A stretch of DNA of 64,000 bases from Kitagawia praeruptora (taxonomy: Eukaryota > Streptophyta > Magnoliopsida > Apiales > Apiaceae). Within the stretch, counting starts at the first letter, position 1. Every line of letters begins with the position of its first letter. The stretch is taken from NCBI GenBank assembly GCA_037693485.1, contig CM075345.1, positions 119,992,001-120,056,000 on the forward strand, given 5' to 3'. Shown here one piece after another: positions 56,560 to 64,000 of the stretch. A program made the position numbers and the translations under genes. Under the pieces are notes generated by a model. The model saw nothing but the letters and a program-made list of their open reading frames with translations, had not been told where the DNA came from and made no database searches.

Positions 56560-59220
56560 AAGTTCTCAAGGGCTAAGAAGCTGGGATATGCTGTTTGTTT
56601 TCACTGTAACAAGGTGAGGCATTGGAAGAGGAACTGTAAGGTTTACCTTGCAGAACTGAAGGTGAAGAGGGCTAGTAAGACTACCACTTCTAATTCAGAT
56701 ATGTTTATGATTGAAGTAAACATGTCACTAAATCAAACTTCTACTTAGGTATTAGATACTACTTGTGGTTCTCACATTTGCAATTCGTTGCGAGGACTAA
56801 GGAGAAGTAGGGCTCTTGGGGAAGAGAAGGCGATTCTACGGATGGGCAATGGAGCAAGAGTTGCTGCCATAGCTGTAGGATCGTTTGATTTACATATGCC
56901 TACAGGCAAGACTATTATTTTAAATAACTGTTATTTTGGTTCCCTCGATTGTGAGGAATATTATTTCTATTCTAATGTTAGACTTGGATGGATTTTCATT
57001 TATTATTCAGAATATTAAACATCCAATCCTCAGAGATAATGTTCTTTATGGTAGTGGAACTTTAAATAATGGTCTGTATGTATGTGACATAGAATATGTT
57101 TTACTTCATATTAAACAAAGAAAAAAAAGGATGATGAAAATCCTACCTACGTATGGCACTACAGACTTGGTCATATTAGTGAAAATAGACTTCGGACATT
57201 GCATAAGGAAAGGTTACTGGAACCCTTTGATTTTGAATCATATCCTACATGCATGTCTTGTCTATTGGGTAAAATGACCAAATCTCCATTTAGTGGACAT
57301 GGAGAGAGCGATAGAGAGTTGCTAGTATTGGTACACATAGATGTATGTGGACAAATGTCTACGCAAGCCATGACAGGATTTTAATACTTCGTGACTTTCA
57401 TAGATAATTGATCTAGATTCAGATATATGTATTTGATGAGATACAAATCTGAAGCCTTTGAAAAGTCCAAAGAATACGGTTATGAAGTAGAGAAATAAAC
57501 CAAACATAGTATTAGAGCTCTTCGATCAGATCGAGGAGATGAATACTTGAGTGGTGTATTTCTAGATTATCTCAAAGAAAATAGTATAGTCTCCCAGTGG
57601 ACTCATCCGGACACTCCATAGTTGAGTGGAGTATCTGAAAGGAGAAATTGAACTTTGTTAGACATGGTTCGATCCATGATGAGCTATGCAGATCTTCCAG
57701 TATCACTTTAGGGTTATGAATTGGAAACCTCAACATATTTACTGAATAAGGTGCTTTCCAAATTGTTCCTCAAACTCCATATGAGATATGGAAAGAAAGG
57801 AAATCGAGTCTTAAACACGTTAAGATTTGGGGATGTCCAGCTTATGTCAAGAAAGTTGACCCTGATAAGCTAGAATCTCAATCCGTAAAATGTAGGTTTG
57901 TGGGATATCCTAAAGAGACTTTAGGGTATTACTGTTACACTGATCATAAGGTATTTCTCTCCAGACATGCTACCATCTTATAAAAATAGTTTATCCTTGA
58001 AGGGAACAGTGGGAGCAAGATTGAACTTAAAGAAGTTCATGAAACACAAACTACTACGGTTCAAAAGGAAACTCCTGTTCTAACTAAACAACCTTATGTG
58101 ACATAGTGTTGACTCTGAGAAATGGCAGAGTGCCATGAAATCCGAAATGGATTCTATGTATGCCAACCAAGTATGGACCTTGGTTGAAGCACCTGAGGAC
58201 ATTATACTTATTGGGTGCTAAAGGGTATACAAGAGAAATATTGGAGTAGATGGAAAGGTGGAGACCTATAAGGCCAGGCTCATGGCAAAAGGATTCAGAC
58301 AAAGGCAAAGGATTGACTTTGATGAAACTTTTTTGCATGTAGCCCTACTCAAATCAATTCGTATTTTGCTTGTGATCCATATATGGATTAAAACAAGCTT
58401 CTCGTAGATGGAACATCTATTTTGATGAGAAAATCAAAGAGTTTGGTTTTATCAAAAACATAGATGAACCATGTGTCTACAAGAAGATTAGTGGGAGCGC
58501 GGTAACATTTCTTGTATTGTATGTGGATGACATACTTCTTATAGGAAAAGATATACCGATGCTACAATCAGTCAAAGTGTGGCTATCAAAGAACTTCACT
58601 ATGAAGGACTTGGGAGAAGCATCCTACATTCTCGGTATGGAGATCTATAAAGATAGATCTAGAAGAATGATAGGTCTTACCCAGAGTACATACATCGAGA
58701 AAGTGCTTAAAAGGTTTAGCATGGAAAACTCCAAGAGAGGTCTCATACCGATGAGCTATGGAGTATCCCTTTCCGAGAAGATGTCTCCTAAGACACGTGA
58801 GGAAAGAGAGCGTATGAGTAAGATTCCTTATGCTTCAGCAATAGGATCTATCATGTACGCGATGTTATGTACTAGGCATGATATTGCTCATTCAATTAAT
58901 TTGACGAGCAGATATCAGTCAGATCCAGGTGAAGACCACTGGAAAGAAGTGAAGAACATCCTTAAGTACTTGCGAATGACTAAGGATATTTTTCTTGTTT
59001 TTAGTGGATCTGAGTTGAAAAATAGAAGGGTTATACCTACTCTAGTTTTCAATCAGAAAGTGATGATAGCAAATCCATGTTAGGGTACGTGTTTACCTTG
59101 AAAGGTGGAGCGATTAGTTGGAAGAGTTCAAAACAGCCTACAACGGCTGACTCAACAGTGGAAGCAGAGTTTATAGATGCAAGTGACGCTGCAAAACTGT
59201 TTTGTGGCGCTTTCTTTTGA
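56560..59220 (+). pseudogene. gag-pol remnant of decayed Copia
   Basis: Recognisable parts in order: zinc knuckle CFHCNKVRHWKRNC (about 56600-56641); protease region with VLDTTCGSHIC and MGNGARVAAIAVGSFDL (56750-56900), preceded by a TAG; integrase with TCMSCLLGKM, HIDVCGQMSTQ, ALRSDRGDEYL and SGVSERRN (57240-57650), broken by several stops; RT from about 58110, with YKARLMAKGF and YVDDILLIG (about 58518-58544) in an open stretch 58517-59083; an RNase H remnant with GGAISWKSSKQP and STVEAEF (59085-59200). Multiple frameshifts and stops (for example 57380-57415, 57497, 57618, 57650) exclude function. Confidence 0.8.
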
Positions 59221-59396
59221 TTAGGGAAATAATTGAAAGTAGAGATGTCAACATTGAGAGAGTTGACACACATAACAACATAGCAGACCCACTCACTAAG
59301 CCGCAATCTCAGATTCACTTCGATCGTCATAATGAGTGAATGGGTATTAGATACTAGAATGATTGGCTTTAGTACAAGTGGGAGATTGAAAGAGTT

Positions 59397-60983
59397 TGTC
59401 CTAAAATCCAATCATTTATGATGATTTAGGAAGAACTTTCTTGTACACTTATTTGATTTCATTAATATTAATAAAAGATTTATTTGTTTTTATTACGGGC
59501 CTTATCTATTTAAAGTGTTTTAAATAAGATATTTCATGGTTTAAAGTAAAACTTCTAGAATTATAATGAGATTATAATAGTGAGATCTAGAAGATGATAA
59601 TTCTAGACCTAAACAGTTCCTGATCATAGGATAACTAATTAGAAGTTAGTGAATCCGCAAAGATTGGTACATACTATGCTTGCTCCTTTCAGGAGGATGT
59701 CTGTTCTCATAGGCATTTGTGTGGTGACACTATAGCTAGTATGTAGGTGCTTATTAGGGAATAAGTTCACTGAACATGACTCGATAAGTTGAACAACTAA
59801 TGGAGTTTACTCACGTGTCGATAGTTGTTCACTGAGTGATAGTTGTACAAGTGTCCTTAGACTTGAGATCGTTAGAGTAATCTTGTATATAATGAATTGT
59901 GCTTTGGTTTAGTCCTTAGTCTCAAGGACATCCATTAGGTCTATTCTGGGCATAGGGATTTGTGTATGGAGATAGTTAATGGTCAATAGAGGATCTACCC
60001 CTTCTAGTAAGGAAGTGAATATCCTATGTTATTCTTAGTATGCGAGTTCTGGAATTTCTGGCCAGAGTGTATGAAATTAGAAAGGAGTTTCTAATTTGCA
60101 TTAATATGAAATTTGCATTATGAATAAGAAATCATATGATTAAATTTGATAGGCTTGACACGAGATCCATGCCTTGTATTTAATCGGGATATTGTAGGGT
60201 AGAAGGAATTGATTGTACGGTAACTAGCACTGACAGGTTCTTGGTATTCTAAGCAGTGAATTCATATTATCCGGATAGTCGCGATATGTTGAGAAGCATC
60301 ACTCACGATGTAGAATAAATATAATTAATCAGTTAATTATATTTAATGAATTTTAGAATTCATATAAATAATAAATAAAAAGTTTATTATTATTTATTTC
60401 TACTACCGGCTTAATATTGAACCTACAGGGTCACACCATAAAAAGATTAATTTATTGATGAAGGTATTTTGAGAGAGCAAGTTATTTACTAAAGAGTTTA
60501 GAAAAATAATAATGATTAAAATAATTTTAATTATTATTTAAACATTTTATAAGATAAAGTGTGGGATTTATATATTAATATATATTGATATATTAATTAT
60601 ACTAAAACCTACTTGTGCCCTATAAATAGAATGAGATAGTTCATTCTAAGTACACACTTGTGTTTTTTTGTGAAAAACCTAAAGGGAGCTAGCCTCCATC
60701 TTCTTCATTTCTCTCTCTCTCAAGAAGGAAAAGTTCCATTTTTATAAAGCTTCGAGTTTTATAAAAAGCTTCATCGAAGGATTATTCTTGGTGGATACCG
60801 GTAGAGTGCTTCACACTCTGAGAAGCAACTGCTAGCAACCATCTAGACACCATCTTCGAATTTTCAAGGTAAGGTTTCGATTCCTCCGCTATTACGTTTT
60901 TATATGATTTTCTATATGTGCGATATATGGTTTTTACGGAATAATTGTTATATCGCGCTTCCGCTCGTCCGTAAATTCCTTCA
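59397..60983 (+). repeat. 3' LTR of decayed Copia
   Basis: 1,587 bp. It contains 52 bp (about 59713-59764) absent from the 5' LTR, and a shorter CT run near 60710. Confidence 0.9.
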
Positions 60984-61410
60984 CTAATTAAATGATATTC
61001 CTAAATTTTCCAAAAATAAAAAATTAATTTAGTTGAAGAACTTAATATAACACTACTATATTGTCTAGTACTTGTAGCTAGTGCTTCGTCCCAAATTATT
61101 GTTTCTATTTTGTTAAACATATTTCTCGACAATCCAATCGTACGGATGTTAAGATATATCTAATTAAATGATATTCCCTAATTTTTAAAAAATAAAAATT
61201 TAATTTGGTTGGAGATCTTAATATAACGCTACTGTATTGTCTAGTACTCGTAACTAGTGCTTCGTCCCAAATTATTGTTTCTATTTTTTAAAAATATTTC
61301 TCGACGATCCAACCGTACGGATGTCAAGATATATCTAATTAAATGATATTCTCAAATTTTCAAAAAATAAAAAATTAATTTGGTTGGAGATTTTAATAAA
61401 ACACTACTAT
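60984..61410. repeat. ~178 bp tandem repeats (right part)
   Basis: Continuation of the array split by the Copia: the unit broken at ctaat resumes, with further units starting near 61095 and 61277. Confidence 0.85.
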
Positions 61411-63007
61411 TCTTGTTATATTTGGTTAAATATTTGAAAATTAGATAATTTTTTATTATATTTAATTTTTTTGATAATTTGTAAATTAAAAAAATTCTAA
61501 CCTCTTGTTTGTTTACTTTTTTTATTATGTGTAAAGATGTTTATATAATTAATAATTAATTTTTAGATTTTTTTTTAAAAAAAAGTAATTTTCAGAATTA
61601 AAAAAAATAAAAAATCAATGACTAAACGAGCTACCCGCTCGGCTCGTTTAACTGCTACCCGACTCGGCTCGTTAGGCTCGCGAGTAAACTCGACCCGACT
61701 CGTATAATAAACGAGCCGGGTTCGGCGGGGATTTTTGGCTCGTTTAACAAACGAGCTCGGCTTGAGCTCGACTCGAATTACAGCCCTAACGGTGATGAAG
61801 GTGGAGGTAGCAGGCGGAGAGGATTGGGTTGTTGGTGAGGAAAAATAATATATGTTTCTGATTTTATCCTTACTAGCTTATACTAACGGTAACAGTTAAT
61901 TTGGACGGAATTTATTCAAAAGGGTATAAATCGAAACGAATTTGAAATTTAGAGGTACAAACTGCCGAGAAACATAATTTGAGACCAAATCAAAAAAGAG
62001 CCCAAACATAAGGGTTGCAAAATGCTAATTACTCGATTTCCTTACTACCTTCGTTTAAAATTTACTGTGACAATTGATTTTTTTTAAATATTAAATTGAT
62101 CAACTTTGAATAAAATAATATATATAAAAAAAGTAAAGATTTATAAATTTATATTAGAGAAAAACATATACAATATACATTAAACATATTATTTCATTAT
62201 TAAAAAATATTTTTACATTTTTCAATCATTTTATCAATTTAATCCAAAAATAATCATATAAAACACTTACACAATTAATTTAATAGTAGACTTTTCATCC
62301 TTTCTCACAAACGAGAAAATTAGTGGTCAGATAATTAAATTGAAATAATTTAGAAAACGAAGAAATGTGTGTTCAGATTATTAAATTGAAATAATTTAGA
62401 ATTAAATCTGCTTCAAATCAGATCGGATCATTTCGAATTTTCAGAAGGTCAATTTGATTACTTTATTAAGTCGAATTTGGAATATCTATTAATCTGTGTA
62501 ATAATAAAATTAAAAATTAAAATATAAAATAAGATATCAAATATATCAATAAATGTGGGATTAAAAAATAGAAATCTTAATTTACTAAATTAATATTAAC
62601 TATTGATTAATAATTAAATAAAAATTATATTAATATTTATTTTTTATCTAAAATATTATATGAATAATTTACATTTTAAAATATTATATATATATATATA
62701 TATTGGATTTTTATCAAATTTTGTATTTAAATTGATTTAGAATCGAATTTGATGTTTCAAATTCAAATCCGATAAAATCGCTATCCATTAGATTTAAATT
62801 ATTTTGTTCAAAATGAATTAAATTATTTACCCATCAAATAAGACTGATTATTCTGTCAGCTGGTAACAGCGAGGGAGGTATCAAAATTAAAATCAAATAT
62901 CAAATTATTATCATATGATAAAAAAATGATTAAAATAACGTTTTTTATGTTTATTTGTCTGAATATCCTTTTTTAGAAATAGTAACCAAATAGGAGTATA
63001 CTTTGTA

Positions 63008-63266
63008 CTCCCTCCGTCTCTAAATATATTTCCTGTTTCCTCCGGACACGTTTGCCAACGCACACTTTTGATCGTTACTATCTTGAATTTCATATTAGTA
63101 TTAAATACAAAAACTTCACTGTATTAAAGTACTCACAAATACAAATTTAACAAGATCACTCGTGACTATATTTTGTCTTATAAATTAGACGTAAATTAGT
63201 AATTTGTCTAATGTTATGAACAATCCCGACATATGAAATGAGCAACATATAACGAGACGGAGGGAG
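63008..63266 (+). mobile_element. Stowaway-like MITE, copy 3 (259 bp)
   Basis: CTCCCTCCGTCTC ... GAGACGGAGGGAG with TA at 63006-63007 and 63267-63268. Same orientation and length as copy 1. The preceding segment 62044-63005 is AT-rich intergenic DNA with a short (TA)n near 62687 and no gene that I can support. Confidence 0.9.
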
Positions 63267-63319
63267 TACTTGGTAGTGGAACATCCAACGTTCAAATACT
63301 CCACTATGAAGGAAGGACG

Positions 63320-64000
63320 TGTTGGGTTTGTGGAGTCTATCAGGTTTCAGAATTGGAATTGGATTCTGACTTGAGTTAGGAATCCTGAATTGGACTCTAA
63401 TTAGAGTTAGGATTAGAGTTAGGATTTCAGAATTAGACTCTGATTCTTAGACCCAGTTTCTTCTCTTATAAATACTCATGTAATTGTAACATAACATAAT
63501 AACACAACACAATTGTGAGAGATCAATACAAAATTAGTGCGGCTTGTGGAGTAGGAATTTCCGAACCACGTAAATCTTTGTCTTGTGTGATTGTCGTTTA
63601 TTTTCTTGTTCTTGTTTATTCACTTTTGGGTTTTGCTTTCGTTGTTGTATACTCAACAACTGGTATCAAGAGCCTAGGTTTTCAGGCGAGTGGGAGCGAT
63701 GGCAGAAGAAGGGAAAGTAAAGATCGACAAATTTGATGGCTGAGATTTTGGGTATTGGAAGATGCAAATTGAAGATTATTTGTATCAGAAAAAACTACAC
63801 GAACCGCTGGAGGAGAAGAAGCCAGAAAAGATGGATGTCAAAGATTGGAATCTATTGGATAGGCAGGCTCTGGGTGTTGTCAGGTTAACTTTGGCGAAGA
63901 ACGTTGCTTACAATATCGTCAAGGAAGGGAAACGACAACTTATGGATTGATCAAGGCGTTATCAAATATGTATGAGAAGCCATCTGCTTCGAATAAGGTA
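63320..64000 (+). mobile_element. 5' end of another Copia (TNT1-like gag), cut by window
   Basis: The 5' LTR is 63320-63658 (TGTTGGGTTT ... ACTCAACA, about 339 bp, TATAAATAC box near 63469). A primer site TGGTATCAAGAGCC (63661) follows. The gag is at 63699. The element runs off the window, so its 3' LTR and target duplication are not seen. Confidence 0.85.
63699..64000 (+). pseudogene. gag of terminal Copia, disrupted, partial
   Basis: Starts MAEEGKVKIDKFDG, followed by an in-frame TGA, then FGYWKMQIEDYLYQKKLHEP and DWNLLDRQALGVVRL, a typical TNT1-type Copia gag N-terminus. A frameshift near 63925-63945 moves the continuation (NMYEKPSASNK) to another frame. With two breaks in the first 100 codons, this copy cannot make gag. 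Confidence 0.8.

Larger units (their letters stand above)
52315..60983 (+). mobile_element. Decayed Ty1/Copia retrotransposon, 8.7 kb
   Basis: LTRs 52315-53863 and 59397-60983 start TGAAAGAG and end TTCCTTCA. The perfect target duplication CTAAT is at 52310-52314 and 60984-60988. A primer site TGGCATCAGAGA (53865-53876) follows the 5' LTR; a polypurine stretch AGTGGGAGAT precedes the 3' LTR. The LTRs are about 98% identical by eye except for a 52 bp indel and a CT-run difference. The interior has a long AT-rich leader (53877-56500) holding a Stowaway-like MITE, then remnants of gag knuckle, protease, integrase, RT and RNase H. The protease and integrase motifs resemble the TNT1-94 type. The coding region is riddled with stops and indels. 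Confidence 0.9.
51662..61787. mobile_element. CTCGAG-rich foldback TIR element, split by a Copia
   Basis: The left end TAAGGCTGTAATTCGAGTCG and the right end (reversed: AGGGCTGTAATTCGAGTCG) are inverted, with arms of about 160-180 bp built of CGAGCTCG, GGCTCG and CTCGAACTCG words. The perfect 9 bp duplication AACGGTGAT is at 51653-51661 and 61788-61796. The centre is a tandem array of ~178 bp units. Without the Copia insert the element is about 1.45 kb and noncoding. The 9 bp duplication suggests Mutator type. In build it parallels the GGTTCGG element at 35009. Confidence 0.8.
50769..62034. mobile_element. MULE-like TIR element with G-rich cargo, split by nested insertions
   Basis: The left end GAGTAATTAGCATTTTGTAA is inverted at the right end (GAGTAATTAGCATTTTGCAA on the minus strand, ending at 62034), and about 44 bp of strong inverted repeat continue with weaker similarity (tgcacctct/tgtacctct, atttccgtc/attccgtc). 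The 9 bp flanks GATTTTATT (50760-50768) and GATTTCCTT (62035-62043) agree at 7 positions, as for an old Mutator-type duplication. Inside, about 700 bp of G-rich, low A+T sequence (50990-51652) is unlike the rest of the window. Minus-strand frames there are Pro/Ser/Thr-rich and low-complexity, so I do not call a gene. The second element at 51662 interrupts it. Confidence 0.6.

Overview
This is a gene-poor, AT-rich stretch of plant nuclear DNA, most likely from a eudicot. The evidence is plant-type spliced genes (a DCD-domain gene and a NatC catalytic subunit gene), Ty1/Copia and Athila-type LTR elements with plant tRNA primer sites, and plant DNA transposon families (MULE, Stowaway-like and Tourist-like MITEs). 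The species cannot be fixed from the sequence.

Layout. 1-1460: MITE remnants and a frameshifted minus-strand membrane-protein gene. 1800-4460: a block of short inverted-repeat elements bounded by (TA)n runs, one holding a ~900 bp minisatellite of ~29 bp units. 4460-7490: AT-rich DNA with one weak ORF. 7500-12501: a complete but inactivated Mutator-like element (MULE) with a perfect 9 bp target duplication. 13380-27469: a 14.1 kb SIRE-like Copia element with ~1.27 kb LTRs and a large broken extra ORF after pol. 27708-27875: an RNase H-like fragment. 28030-34439: a minus-strand solo LTR split by a young 5.7 kb non-autonomous Athila-like element (28112-33822). 35009-35801: a foldback element built from GGTTCGG/CCGAACC arms. 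36000-47035: the host gene region. A DCD-domain gene (coding exons 41030-45915, plus) faces the NAA30/MAK3 gene (50544-47035, minus). A Copia/TRIM chimera (37030-40054) lies upstream of the DCD coding exons. 50769-62034: a three-level nest 225 bp upstream of the NAA30 start codon: a MULE-like TIR element, then a CTCGAG-rich TIR element, then a decayed 8.7 kb Copia. 63008-64000: a Stowaway-like MITE and the 5' end of a fourth Copia.

Only the DCD and NAA30 genes look intact. They converge on a 1.1 kb intergenic segment that carries a Stowaway-like MITE. NAA30 would acetylate protein N-termini in the cytosol. The DCD protein is of unknown biochemical role, and its predicted N-terminus resembles the histone H3 tail. 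Everything else is transposon-derived; boundaries are well fixed because eight of the larger insertions keep readable target site duplications.

All LTR identities and repeat counts were made by eye and are approximate. No alignment, database search or expression data were available.
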